A stretch of 64,000 nucleotides of DNA from SFLA01 sp045595165 (GTDB lineage: Bacteria; Bacillota; Clostridia; Oscillospirales; CAG-382). Both the position numbers and the translations under genes were made by a program. The notes below the pieces were generated by a model. It was given only the letters and a program-made list of their open reading frames with translations, was not told where the DNA came from and ran no database searches. Shown here one piece after another: positions 34,360 through 43,094 of this stretch (the first letter of the stretch is position 1; each line of letters starts with the position of its first letter). The stretch lies in assembly GCA_045595165.1 (NCBI GenBank), contig JAZNZY010000020.1, positions 83,106 through 147,105 of the forward strand. The letters run 5' to 3'.

Positions 34360-35391
34360 TTATATTTCTTCCGCTATTTCGTAAATGAGCTTTTCTGTCT
34401 TTTCCCAGCCGATGCAAGGGTCGGTTATGGATTTTCCGTACACGGCGGTATCGGATATCTTCTGGCATCCGTCCTCGATATAGCTTTCGATCATAAGTCC
34501 CTTTACCATTTTACGCAGGTCATTAGAGCAACGGCGGGTGTGCATTACGTCCTTGGAAATACGTATCTGCTCTAAAAATTGCTTGCCCGAATTGGAATGG
34601 TTGGTATCTATGATGACGGCGGGATTTTTTAATTCCGAAGCGGAATACAGCTCGAACAGCCGGATAAGATCCTCATAATGATAATTGGGCATTGACTGTC
34701 CGTGCTTGTTTACGCTTCCGCGAAGGATTGCGTGGGTATAGGGGTTTCCTTTTGAAGTAACCTCCCAGCCTCTATATATAAACGTATGGCCGTGCTGGGC
34801 AGCATAAATGGCGTTCATCATAACTGAAAGATCGCCGCTGGTGGGATTTTTCATACCAACGGGAATATCAAGTCCCGAGGAGGTGAGTCGGTGGTTCTGA
34901 TTTTCCACACTTCTTGCGCCAACAGCAACGTATGAAAGCAGATCCGAAAGATAGCGGTAATTTTCCGGGTAAAGCATTTCGTCCGCACAGCCGAATCCCG
35001 TTTCTGCCAAAGCGCGCATATGAAGCTGACGGATGGCTATAACGCCCTTGATCATATCAGGCTTTTCGTGGGGATCGGGTTGGTGCAGCATTCCCTTATA
35101 TCCCGCACCGGTAGTACGGGGCTTATTGGTATATATACGAGGAATGATTATAATTTTATCCGATACCTTGTCCTGCACTACACGAAGACGATGGATATAG
35201 TCAATTACAGCGTCCTCTCTGTCCGCAGAGCAGGGACCGATAATGAGAATAAATTTCTCGCTTTCTCCGCTGAATACCTTTCGTATTTCTGCATCGTTTT
35301 TTTCTTTTACCTTTGCCATCTCTTCAGTAACGGGATATTGTTCCTTTATCTCCTGAGGAATGGGAAGCTTACGGTGAAATTCCATATTCAT
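34360..35391 (-). CDS. aroF: DAHP synthase, class I alpha
   Basis: First step of the shikimate pathway: joins phosphoenolpyruvate and erythrose 4-phosphate. The 343-residue protein is of the E. coli AroF/G/H type, with IIGPCSADRED, the PEP site KPRTTGAGYKG, ENQNHR and the metal-binding IDTNHSNSGKQ. Feedback type (Phe, Tyr or Trp) cannot be told from sequence alone, so the symbol marks the family only. It is the last gene of the leftward aromatic operon. An alternative ATG lies two codons downstream. Confidence 0.92.
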   Translation of the reverse strand: MNMEFHRKLPIPQEIKEQYPVTEEMAKVKEKNDAEIRKVFSGESEKFILIIGPCSADREDAVIDYIHRLRVVQDKVSDKIIIIPRIYTNKPRTTGAGYKGMLHQPDPHEKPDMIKGVIAIRQLHMRALAETGFGCADEMLYPENYRYLSDLLSYVAVGARSVENQNHRLTSSGLDIPVGMKNPTSGDLSVMMNAIYAAQHGHTFIYRGWEVTSKGNPYTHAILRGSVNKHGQSMPNYHYEDLIRLFELYSASELKNPAVIIDTNHSNSGKQFLEQIRISKDVMHTRRCSNDLRKMVKGLMIESYIEDGCQKISDTAVYGKSITDPCIGWEKTEKLIYEIAEEI

Positions 35392-35405
35392 ATATATTAC
35401 CGTCC

Positions 35406-36263
35406 TTACTTTTTATCGAATTTTGTTCTGCGTTCCCCTGCTTTGCGCATCACTGCCCGCATCTCTTCACGCTGACCGTTGGCAACGTATTCCCTGAAAC
35501 GGGAAAATTCTGCAGAAAACGCATCCATCTGTTTCAAAAGAGCATCTCTGTTCATCAAAAACAGTTCGCTCCACATCTCATCGTTTATTTTGGAAATTCG
35601 GGTAAGATCCCTGAAAGAGTCACCCGTGTATTTTTCAAGTCCTTCTTTGTCGTTGGCAGTCATCAGCGTTACGGCTATGCAATGGGTAAGCTGGGAAAGA
35701 AAGGCGATCATATTATCGTGCTCTTCCGGAGAAAGGACGGAGATACGTGAAAATCCCAATATTTCTCCCAACTGTTTGCAGGTTTCCACCGCCTCGGGAG
35801 TATTTTTTTCGGTGGGAGTTACGATATAATTTGCGCCTTTGAACACGCTGTCATCGCTGTATTCCACACCGCTTCTTTCTCTGCCCGCCATAGGATGGGC
35901 GGAAACGTACTCAACGTCGGAACGGAGCCTGCCTTGTACATTATTAACGATCAGAGTTTTTACGCCGGTAACATCGGTGATAAGCGTGCCGCTTCTGAAA
36001 AGATGCTGATACATTATTATCCACTTAACGAAGGTGGCGGGATATAGTGCAAATACAATAAGATCCGCCTGAGCGATAAGCTTCTCATCGGGAGTGGTTG
36101 CGCCTTCCAGTATCATGCCGCGCTCCAATGCGTAGTCTATATCCTTTTGCTCAAGAGTTATAGCGCGCACTTTATATCCCTGCTTGGACAGCGCAGAAGC
36201 ATAGCTCCCGCCCATAAGTCCCAAACCGATTATGAGAATGTTGGTATTCTTATCAATCTTCAT
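35406..36263 (-). CDS. tyrA: Prephenate dehydrogenase
   Basis: Oxidative decarboxylation of prephenate to hydroxyphenylpyruvate for tyrosine. The 285-residue protein has the NAD-binding IIGLGLMGGSYA, the substrate motif SAHPMAGRERSG, DVTGVKT and the helical dimer region with LTHCIAVTL. No ACT or chorismate mutase domain is attached. Its start lies within the end of aroA (11-base overlap). Confidence 0.93.
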   Translation of the reverse strand: MKIDKNTNILIIGLGLMGGSYASALSKQGYKVRAITLEQKDIDYALERGMILEGATTPDEKLIAQADLIVFALYPATFVKWIIMYQHLFRSGTLITDVTGVKTLIVNNVQGRLRSDVEYVSAHPMAGRERSGVEYSDDSVFKGANYIVTPTEKNTPEAVETCKQLGEILGFSRISVLSPEEHDNMIAFLSQLTHCIAVTLMTANDKEGLEKYTGDSFRDLTRISKINDEMWSELFLMNRDALLKQMDAFSAEFSRFREYVANGQREEMRAVMRKAGERRTKFDKK

Positions 36264-37467
36264 AACATTTTACCTCGATTCCCAAGGATTTAAGTCCTTC
36301 AAAAAAGTGGGGAAAGCTTTTTGATATAGCCTCTGCCCCCTCAATGACTCCGCCCGTAAGAGTGAGTAATACCGCAAGGGACATGACGATACGGTGATCG
36401 TTATGACCGCACAAAGACTCTGTGGGAGCGCGGAATTCTGTTGGGTATACCACTACCGAATCATCGTGTACGGTAACGGAAACGCCGAATTTTTTTAATT
36501 CCTCTGCCATAGCCGTGGCACGGTCGCTTTCTTTAAAGCGCAAGCGCGATGTTCCGTTAAACACGCCGCCATACTTTGCAGCAGCAACCGCAAACAAAAC
36601 GGGGCCGAGGTCGGGACAATCACCTATATGAATAGTAGGAATCCCTGCATTAAGAAGAGAAAAATGTTTTTCGTAAATTTTATCTCCCTGAAGTGAATCC
36701 TCTCTCAAACCAAGTATATTTACGTTTCCGCCCAAAGAATTCAACGCGGCATAAAATGATGCGCCGGAATAATCTCCTTCGACGGTAGTTTCGGCGGAAA
36801 CAAATCCCTTGCCGCCTTTTACAAACAGCGTATGATCGTCCGTCCAGCAGGCATCAACTCCGAATTCTTTTAATGCCTGCAACGTAAGCTCGATATAAGG
36901 GCGGCTCACCACCGGGGGCATTATGTTAACTACACTGTCCTCGCCAAGCAAGGGCAAAGCAAACAACAGACCGCTTATAAACTGACTGCTTACGCTTCCC
37001 GATATACGGTATTCCCCTGCTGTGAGAGGACCTTTGAGAATAACGCTGTTTTTATCCTGAGAAAACACAAAGCTTTTTTCACGGCTCAGCTCCTCGTATG
37101 CATCCAAGGGACGGCGAAAAAGGGACTGAGCCCCTGTAAAAGCAACGTTTTTACCGCACAAAAGTGCCACCGGAATGAGAAAGCGCAACGTGCTTCCGCT
37201 TTCCTTGCAATATAGCGCCTGATCGGGAGAGGCGTTGCAAATATCGGTTCCGTATACGGTTACGGTATCGTTATCATATTCAAATCTCGCACCGAGGCGG
37301 GAAAGACATTCAACTGTCGCCTCCACGTCATCGCAATCGGGAACGCCGTGAACAACGCTCTTGCCTTTTGCAAGGGCGGCGCAAATAAGCATACGGTGCG
37401 CCATACTTTTGGAGTTGGGGGCAGACACCGTGCCCGACGCAACTCCGGGTACTATTTCAACCTTCAT
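36253..37467 (-). CDS. aroA: EPSP synthase (3-phosphoshikimate 1-carboxyvinyltransferase)
   Basis: Adds the enolpyruvyl group from PEP to shikimate 3-phosphate. The 404-residue protein has the substrate-binding PNSKSMAHRMLI, ESGSTLRFLIPVAL, the Asp in GDYSGASFY and LRFKESDRA. It is somewhat shorter than the usual 425-430 residues. It overlaps aroQ and tyrA by 11 bases each, showing tight coupling. Confidence 0.94.
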   Translation of the reverse strand: MKVEIVPGVASGTVSAPNSKSMAHRMLICAALAKGKSVVHGVPDCDDVEATVECLSRLGARFEYDNDTVTVYGTDICNASPDQALYCKESGSTLRFLIPVALLCGKNVAFTGAQSLFRRPLDAYEELSREKSFVFSQDKNSVILKGPLTAGEYRISGSVSSQFISGLLFALPLLGEDSVVNIMPPVVSRPYIELTLQALKEFGVDACWTDDHTLFVKGGKGFVSAETTVEGDYSGASFYAALNSLGGNVNILGLREDSLQGDKIYEKHFSLLNAGIPTIHIGDCPDLGPVLFAVAAAKYGGVFNGTSRLRFKESDRATAMAEELKKFGVSVTVHDDSVVVYPTEFRAPTESLCGHNDHRIVMSLAVLLTLTGGVIEGAEAISKSFPHFFEGLKSLGIEVKCYED

Positions 37468-37900
37468 TTTTATATCCTTCCAAAAGATAATCTATTGCTT
37501 CAAAATATCCGTTTACTCCGTGTCCCGAAATGGTTTTCACACAGACATCTCGGATATAGCTTATTTTTCGAAAATCCTCGCGGGAATCAACATCGGATAT
37601 ATGAACTTCAACCGTGGGGATCTTTACCGAAGAAACCGCATCACGGAGAGCGATGCTGGTATGGGTGTATGCGCCCGGATTAATAACTATTCCGTTTACA
37701 CCCGTAAAGTATGCCTGCTGTATGGCATCTACAAGATCACCCTCGTGATTGGACTGATACTGTGTAATTTCGTTACCCGTGGAAACGCCATATTCATTTA
37801 TACGGTTACACAGCGTTTCAAAGGTTTCCGTTCCATAGTGGGCAGGCTCCCGTATACCCAGCATATTGAGATTCGGTCCGTTTATAACAAGTATTTTCAA
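37457..37900 (-). CDS. aroQ: Type II 3-dehydroquinate dehydratase
   Basis: Dehydrates 3-dehydroquinate to 3-dehydroshikimate. At 147 residues it has the family start VINGPNLNMLGIREP with the catalytic Tyr (AHYG), the QSNHEG motif, NPGAYTHTS and EVHISDVDSRE. The start is TTG, with AAAGGA nine bases upstream, and it overlaps the aroE-aroK stop codon. Confidence 0.94.
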   Translation of the reverse strand: MKILVINGPNLNMLGIREPAHYGTETFETLCNRINEYGVSTGNEITQYQSNHEGDLVDAIQQAYFTGVNGIVINPGAYTHTSIALRDAVSSVKIPTVEVHISDVDSREDFRKISYIRDVCVKTISGHGVNGYFEAIDYLLEGYKNEG

Positions 37901-39135
37901 TTTAAAAAATCCTTTCCTATGTTCTCAGCCACGCTGACCGCATCGCCATTCACAGCAATACGCTTATGGCAGGTGGAAATATATGTGTTTATACGCTCGT
38001 TATAGCGTTTCTCCACCGCTTCCCTGCTGGATGCCAACGGACGGTCCTCTGTAGGGACAAGCCGGTCTAAGGGGCGGTCGATGAAATATATAATACCGTT
38101 TCGGCGGAGCGCATTTACGTTTTCATCCCGCAAAACTGTGCCGCCGCCGCAAGAGATAACCACTCCCGAAAGCGCGGACAGCCGCTTGGTTACCGCAGTT
38201 TCCATATCTCTGAAGGCGGTTTCGCCTTTGGCGGCAAAGATTTCGGTTATTTCCGTTCCCGCTTCCTTTACGATCTCTTTGTCTATATCGTAAAATTCAC
38301 GGTTAAGTTTATCTGCAATAAGCTTGCCCACGGTGGATTTTCCGCAACCCGGCATTCCCGTAAGCACGATATTCTGCTTGGATGATTTAAGCTCGTTGTA
38401 TATGCTTTCGATAACGGTTTCATCATATTTGACAGATGCAAACAGCTCCGATGCCGCTACAGCCTGATACACCAGCATATACAATCCGCCTTCGGCAGGT
38501 ATGCCCTTCTTTCTTGCGGACAAAACCAATTCTGTGGAAAGCGGATTAAACACCGCGTCCACTACCGCGCAAAGGTTGGGAAAAGCATCTATATCAATAG
38601 GCGTATTATCACATTCGGGAAACATTCCCACGGGGGTTGTGTTTATGATAATTTCAGAATCCGACAGTTCTTTGTATGCGTAAGAATATGTTACACAGCC
38701 TTCCTTGGGAGCACGTCCCACACGATGGATACGCTGTGCGCCCAAAGTCTTTGCAACCGCAAAAGCGGTTTGCGAGGTTCCGCCCGTACCGAGAATAAGC
38801 ACTTTTTTGCCGCAGATACTGCCCGCAGTCCGCTCCACAAGAGCTTTAAGACCCATAAAATCCGTATTATAGCCGTACAAAAGTCCGTTTTTATTTACGA
38901 TAACGTTTACAGCACCTATCTCACGGGCAGTTTCGCTTATATAGTGGAGATGGGGTATAACGTCTTTTTTGTAAGGTATGGTAACGTTTATCGCCTCAAA
39001 CTCCCGCTCTTCCAAAAATTCGTTTAGTTTTTCACGGGGAATTTCTTTTAAAACGTAATCTGAAGTTTCTAAACGCCTATGTATATCCGGTGAGAAGCTG
39101 TGTCCCAGTTTTTCGCCGATAAGTCCGTATTTCAT
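37897..39135 (-). CDS. aroE-aroK: Bifunctional shikimate dehydrogenase / shikimate kinase
   Basis: A 412-residue fusion of two consecutive pathway steps. Residues 1-245 are AroE: LGHSFSPDIH, NVTIPYKKD with catalytic Lys56, Asp92 in GYNTDFMG and the NADP loop LGTGGTSQTA. Residues 254-412 are AroK: Walker A LTGMPGCGKSTVGK, FRDMETAV and SCGGGTVL. A short linker at about 247-253 joins them. The order reduces then phosphorylates shikimate. GGGAG precedes the ATG at 39135. The fusion keeps one continuous frame with no sign of a frameshift. Confidence 0.93.
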   Translation of the reverse strand: MKYGLIGEKLGHSFSPDIHRRLETSDYVLKEIPREKLNEFLEEREFEAINVTIPYKKDVIPHLHYISETAREIGAVNVIVNKNGLLYGYNTDFMGLKALVERTAGSICGKKVLILGTGGTSQTAFAVAKTLGAQRIHRVGRAPKEGCVTYSYAYKELSDSEIIINTTPVGMFPECDNTPIDIDAFPNLCAVVDAVFNPLSTELVLSARKKGIPAEGGLYMLVYQAVAASELFASVKYDETVIESIYNELKSSKQNIVLTGMPGCGKSTVGKLIADKLNREFYDIDKEIVKEAGTEITEIFAAKGETAFRDMETAVTKRLSALSGVVISCGGGTVLRDENVNALRRNGIIYFIDRPLDRLVPTEDRPLASSREAVEKRYNERINTYISTCHKRIAVNGDAVSVAENIGKDFLN

Positions 39136-39136
39136 A

Positions 39137-40237
39137 TTATTCTCCCTTAAGCCAATCCGTACCGAAGCGTGTGCAAAGTATGTCTGCAAGGGCTATTGCC
39201 GTTACGCTGTCAACAACCACGCGGGCACGGTGAACGATACAAGGATCGTGGCGTCCCGTAAGGCTCAGCACAGCATTTTCGCCTTTTTTAAGATCAACCG
39301 TGTTCTGAGAAACAAAAACCGACGGTGTGGGCTTTACAGCAGCGCGGAATACAAGGGGCATTCCGTTGGTAATACCGCCGTTTATACCGCCGTTGTTGTT
39401 GGTTTCGGTAGTAACGATCCCGTCTGTATAACGGAATCCATCATTACAAACGCTTCCTCTCATTTGGGAAACGGCAAAACCCGCCCCGAATTCAACGCCT
39501 TTTATACCGGGAACGCTGAACAGAGCGTGAGATATAACGCTTTCCACAGAATCGAACCAGGGTTCTCCTACCCCTGCGGGAAGTCCGGTCACGGCAGTTT
39601 CCAGAATACCGCCCACGCTGTCGCCCTCCGAAGCTGCACGGGAAATCTCCTCCTGCATAAGAGCGCCTTTCTCTTCGTTAATAACTGCGAACAGAGAGGT
39701 ATTCAACTTATCTATGCAAGCGTTAAGGTTTGTATTATCAAATTCCGCATCCTTTATTTGACCGATGGAATGAATGTGCGTGCCGATGTTTATGCCTTTT
39801 GCTTTAAGCGCCTGCATAAGTATGGCACCTGCGGCTACGAGAGGTGCGGTGATACGGCCCGAAAAATGACCGCCTCCGCGGTAGTCCTGAAAGCCGTGAT
39901 ATTTACAAAACGCAGTATAATCCGCGTGCCCGGGACGGGGAGTTACGGAAAGGGACTCATATTTACTACTGTCTGTATCTCCGTTGGGAATGAGTATGCA
40001 AATAGGTGTTCCGGTGGTATATCCGTTGAAAACACCGCTGACGATACGGAAATTATCCTTTTCGCTTCTGGGGGTGGATATTTTTCCCCAAGGACGTCGA
40101 AGGTCCAGACGGGAAGCGATATATTCTTCATCTACGGGAATACCGGGTGCAATTCCGTCGATCACAGCGCCGATCTCTTTTCCGTGGCTTTCACCGAAAA
40201 GTGTAACGGAAATACTGTTACCAAAGGTATTTTTCAT
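39137..40237 (-). CDS. aroC: Chorismate synthase
   Basis: Converts EPSP to chorismate using reduced FMN. The 366-residue protein shows the family patterns GESHGKEIGAVIDG, RPGHADYTAF, RGGGHFSGRITA and RHDPCIVHRA. It starts directly after the aroB stop with no gap, and its AGAGG ribosome site lies within aroB. It ends one base before aroE-aroK. Confidence 0.95.
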   Translation of the reverse strand: MKNTFGNSISVTLFGESHGKEIGAVIDGIAPGIPVDEEYIASRLDLRRPWGKISTPRSEKDNFRIVSGVFNGYTTGTPICILIPNGDTDSSKYESLSVTPRPGHADYTAFCKYHGFQDYRGGGHFSGRITAPLVAAGAILMQALKAKGINIGTHIHSIGQIKDAEFDNTNLNACIDKLNTSLFAVINEEKGALMQEEISRAASEGDSVGGILETAVTGLPAGVGEPWFDSVESVISHALFSVPGIKGVEFGAGFAVSQMRGSVCNDGFRYTDGIVTTETNNNGGINGGITNGMPLVFRAAVKPTPSVFVSQNTVDLKKGENAVLSLTGRHDPCIVHRARVVVDSVTAIALADILCTRFGTDWLKGE

Positions 40238-41242
40238 TTACAGTACCTCTCTTAACTGTTTTTCGAAAGCATCCAGCGGGAGCTTTCTGAATTCAGACGT
40301 GCCGATCTCACCGACATACACAACGTTGATATCTGCACCGGAAAGCTTTTTATCGTGACGGATGGCATTGATGACATTTTCTGTGTCAAACTCTGCGGTA
40401 ACAGGCAGATAAAGAGCTTTTAAAACGGGAACGAGCCGTGCACGAACAGAAGCGTCGCACATAGGAAGCATACCCAAAGCCACGCATTCGCCGTGTAAAA
40501 GAGTGAGATCCATTGCCGTTTCAATTCCGTGTCCCACCGTATGACCGAAGTTAAGCACACGGCGGAGGGAGGATTCTTTTTCGTCTTGCTCTACAACGTT
40601 TTTCTTTATAATTATGCTTTTGGTTATTATTTCTTCAAGATTATCCTTTGTTACGCCGTTTTCGATAAGCTCAAAAAGAGATTTATCGCTTGTGAGCGCC
40701 ATTTTGACCGATTCTGCAAGTCCGTTGGAAATATGTCTGGCAGGAAGAGTGGACAAAAGATCGGGATCTATAAGCACTTTTTTAGGCTGTTTGAACGCGC
40801 CGATCACATTCTTCACGCCATCCACGTCAATTGCGGTTTTACCGCCCACGGAAGAATCTACCTGAGAAAGCAAAGTGGTGGGAATATTATAAAAATCAAC
40901 GCCCCGCATATACGTGGCGGCAACGAAGCCCGCAAGATCCCCTACTACTCCACCGCCCACGGCGACAACGCAATCCGTACGGGTAAAGCCGAGAGAGATC
41001 ATTTCACCGCAAAGGCGCATATACGAATCAAAGCACTTGGTCGCTTCGCCCTGAGGGAGAGTGACTATATGGGGATGAGCGCAAAATGATGCGAGAATAC
41101 CGGAATATTCCGCGGGAACGCCGTCATCCGTAACTATAAGCACCTTGCGGTCAAGAGAAAGATAACGGGACGCGTTTTTAAGACAACCGCGTTCGATTAT
41201 TATATCATAACTGTTTTTTTCAAGTGAAAGAGGTAAAACCAC
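40238..41242 (-). CDS. aroB: 3-Dehydroquinate synthase
   Basis: Cyclises DAHP to 3-dehydroquinate with NAD. The 334-residue protein has GGGVVGDLAGFVA, NIPTTLLSQVDSSVGGK with the active-site residues, LNFGHTVGHGIE and LLHGECVALGM, which carries metal-binding His. I chose the GTG at 41242 because GGAGG lies seven bases upstream. Starting earlier would overlap the pheA end and lacks a ribosome site. Confidence 0.94.
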   Translation of the reverse strand: MVLPLSLEKNSYDIIIERGCLKNASRYLSLDRKVLIVTDDGVPAEYSGILASFCAHPHIVTLPQGEATKCFDSYMRLCGEMISLGFTRTDCVVAVGGGVVGDLAGFVAATYMRGVDFYNIPTTLLSQVDSSVGGKTAIDVDGVKNVIGAFKQPKKVLIDPDLLSTLPARHISNGLAESVKMALTSDKSLFELIENGVTKDNLEEIITKSIIIKKNVVEQDEKESSLRRVLNFGHTVGHGIETAMDLTLLHGECVALGMLPMCDASVRARLVPVLKALYLPVTAEFDTENVINAIRHDKKLSGADINVVYVGEIGTSEFRKLPLDAFEKQLREVL

Positions 41243-41259
41243 TTTTATGCCTCCAATAT

Positions 41260-42360
41260 TCAGGAAATATGAGAAAATGAGCCTACAAGCTTCAGCTTGT
41301 CGCAACAGGTGGAAAGCGCGTCCAGCATGGCTTTTCCGTTTTCGGAGTGGATATCTCCCTCTGCTTCAACAAAGAAATAGTATTGCCACAAAAGCTCCTT
41401 CATAGGACGGGAACGCAGAGATTGCATATTATATCCGTATTTACCTATAATATCGACCGCTTCCGCAAGCTTGCCGGCTTCATTTCGAACGGTGAACATA
41501 AGTATAAACCGATTTTCCATTGCCCTGCCGCTTTTTTGGGTGGGAACGGCGGACAGCACGGCAAAACGGGTAGTGTTGCACTTGCTTTCGTTAATTTCAC
41601 TTTGGGCAACCTCAAGTCCGTAAAGGCTTGCCGCCTCCTCACTGGCAATAGCGGCGGTATGCTTATCTCCCAAATCTGCAACGTACTTTGCGGCAAGGGC
41701 GGTATTGACGTACTCGGAGGTTTCCCACCCCTTTTCCTCAATATATTTGCCGCATTGCATAAGCGCCTGAGGATGGCTTACAACACGGGTTATTTCTCCG
41801 ATATCAGTGCCGGGAAGTACGAGAAGATCGTGGGTAACGGAAAGATCAAAGGTAGCGGTAACGTAAAGCGGGCCGGAAAAAAGCATATCGCAAACGTTGC
41901 CCACATCCCCTGCGCTACTGTTTTCAATAGGAAGGACGGCAGTATCACATTCGCCGTTTACAACCGCATCATACGCTTCGCCAAAGGATGGAAAGCCTAC
42001 ACGAACCGCATCCGGAAAGATCTTGCCAGCAGCAATAGATGCAAACGCGCCCTTAACGCCGCAATATGCCACCTTCATACCGTTGAACAAACGTCCCTGA
42101 TATTTGCAGGAAAGATCGATAACGTCACGCATAAAGGTAACGTAAAAGCTTCTTACGATATCGTCCGCTTCCGAAAGATATTCGGTATTTTTGCGGATTA
42201 TCGCCTCTTCTCTGGCTTCGTCCTTAATAGGCAAGCCGTGCTCCATTTTATATTCGGCAACAAGGTGTGACGCTTCCATACGGCGTTTAAAAAGACGCGC
42301 CATCTCTTTATCGGTTTCATCAATAATTTGTCTTGCGGTGAGTAATCTGTTGTCTTCCAT
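41260..42360 (-). CDS. pheA: Bifunctional chorismate mutase / prephenate dehydratase
   Basis: Takes chorismate to phenylpyruvate for phenylalanine. The 366-residue protein has an AroQ-type chorismate mutase (1-85, with IIDETDKEMARLFKRRM), a prephenate dehydratase domain (95-275, with VKGAFASIAA, PIENSSAGDV and the catalytic Thr in KCNTTRFAV) and a C-terminal ACT domain (285-360) that normally gives feedback inhibition by Phe. The ATG at 42360 has GGAG 11 bases upstream; an ATG six codons earlier has no ribosome site. First gene of the eight-gene aromatic operon. Confidence 0.93.
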   Translation of the reverse strand: MEDNRLLTARQIIDETDKEMARLFKRRMEASHLVAEYKMEHGLPIKDEAREEAIIRKNTEYLSEADDIVRSFYVTFMRDVIDLSCKYQGRLFNGMKVAYCGVKGAFASIAAGKIFPDAVRVGFPSFGEAYDAVVNGECDTAVLPIENSSAGDVGNVCDMLFSGPLYVTATFDLSVTHDLLVLPGTDIGEITRVVSHPQALMQCGKYIEEKGWETSEYVNTALAAKYVADLGDKHTAAIASEEAASLYGLEVAQSEINESKCNTTRFAVLSAVPTQKSGRAMENRFILMFTVRNEAGKLAEAVDIIGKYGYNMQSLRSRPMKELLWQYYFFVEAEGDIHSENGKAMLDALSTCCDKLKLVGSFSHIS

Positions 42361-42392
42361 ATTTCTTGGCAACTCCATACAAAATTAAACAA

Positions 42393-42407
42393 GTTAACAG
42401 TGTTAAC
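42393..42407. promoter_or_regulatory. Palindromic operator in the leader of the aromatic operon
   Basis: GTTAACAGTGTTAAC, a perfect 7-1-7 palindrome, lies about five bases downstream of the expected transcription start of the leftward aromatic promoter. The same motif occurs at 42503-42517 at the TetR gene's own promoter, so it is the likely site of that regulator. Confidence 0.75.
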
Positions 42408-42419
42408 ATCTTTTTGAGG

Positions 42420-42448
42420 ATTATACACCCATTTTGAAATAATGTCAA
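42420..42448 (-). promoter_or_regulatory. Promoter of the aromatic amino acid operon
   Basis: Leftward consensus TTGACA (42443-42448), a 17-base spacer and consensus TATAAT (42420-42425). A promoter this strong is expected to need repression, which fits the palindrome just downstream. Confidence 0.85.
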
Positions 42449-42467
42449 TAGAAACCGATAATTTGCC

Positions 42468-42496
42468 TTGATTTTTTGCGTATTTAATGATAAAAT
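42468..42496 (+). promoter_or_regulatory. Promoter of the TetR-family gene
   Basis: TTGATT (42468-42473), a 17-base spacer and TAAAAT (42491-42496). The operator copy starts seven bases downstream. Confidence 0.7.
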
Positions 42497-42502
42497 GATG
42501 TT

Positions 42503-42517
42503 GTTAACACTGTTATC
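42503..42517. promoter_or_regulatory. Second operator copy at the TetR gene promoter
   Basis: GTTAACACTGTTATC, one base away from a perfect palindrome and matching the site at 42393-42407. It covers the likely transcription start of the TetR gene, as expected for autorepression. Confidence 0.75.
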
Positions 42518-42536
42518 TGCAACTATGGAGGAAAAT

Positions 42537-43079
42537 ATGCCTTATACGGAGGAATATGTAAATCACGAGGAGCTGAAGAAAGCGCTTATTCTCGCAGGGA
42601 TACGCCAGATAGAGCAAAACGGAATTAGCGGTTTGTCACTCAGAAAAACGGCAACTGAATGCGGAGTTTCCTGCGCCGCCCCCTACAGACATTTTGAAAG
42701 CAAGGCAGGACTTATTTTTTCTATAATCGCATATGTAAACGGTCAGTGGTCGTTACTTAAAGAGCAGATATCCGCTTCTTTTAAGAACGATAAACGCAAA
42801 ATGATTATTGAAATATGTGCGGCAACGGTCCTTTTCTGGAGAGCGAATCCCAACTTCCAAAGCGTAATTATGCTTGATGATAAGCTGTTGGACGATGAAC
42901 AGATAAAGGAAAAAAACAAAGTATCTGATGAGATTTCCCGCTTGGTAAGTTCCTTGTACTCCGATGAAAAGAGAGATTCTATAGTATTTATGGTACGTTC
43001 CGTATTATACGGTGCGGCTGTAGACAAACACGTTGATATATCTTTGGTACGAAGCTGTTTAGAGGCGATAATAAAATAA
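42537..43079 (+). CDS. TetR/AcrR-family transcriptional regulator
   Basis: 180 residues. The N-terminal TetR DNA-binding domain (about 10-56) has the recognition region LRKTATECGVSCAAPYRHFE. The C-terminal ligand domain resembles the TetR_C_33-like type and its ligand is unknown. The ATG at 42537 has TGGAGG directly upstream; an ATG at 42525 is possible but lacks a ribosome site. It is divergent from the aromatic operon, and both promoters carry the same palindrome. I infer that it represses itself and aromatic synthesis. A link to the PlsC-like gene downstream (15 bases) is also likely from the spacing. Confidence 0.88.
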   Translation: MPYTEEYVNHEELKKALILAGIRQIEQNGISGLSLRKTATECGVSCAAPYRHFESKAGLIFSIIAYVNGQWSLLKEQISASFKNDKRKMIIEICAATVLFWRANPNFQSVIMLDDKLLDDEQIKEKNKVSDEISRLVSSLYSDEKRDSIVFMVRSVLYGAAVDKHVDISLVRSCLEAIIK

Positions 43080-43094
43080 AGAAAGGCGCTCCCT

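Noticed and set aside
39230..40255. A 341-codon open frame opposite chorismate synthase.
   Set aside because: aroC is certain from its motifs; the opposite frame has no domain and no ribosome site.
42361..42460. A T-box or attenuator in the leader of the aromatic operon.
   Set aside because: The leader is only about 50 bases long with no T-box sequence, leader peptide or terminator hairpin.
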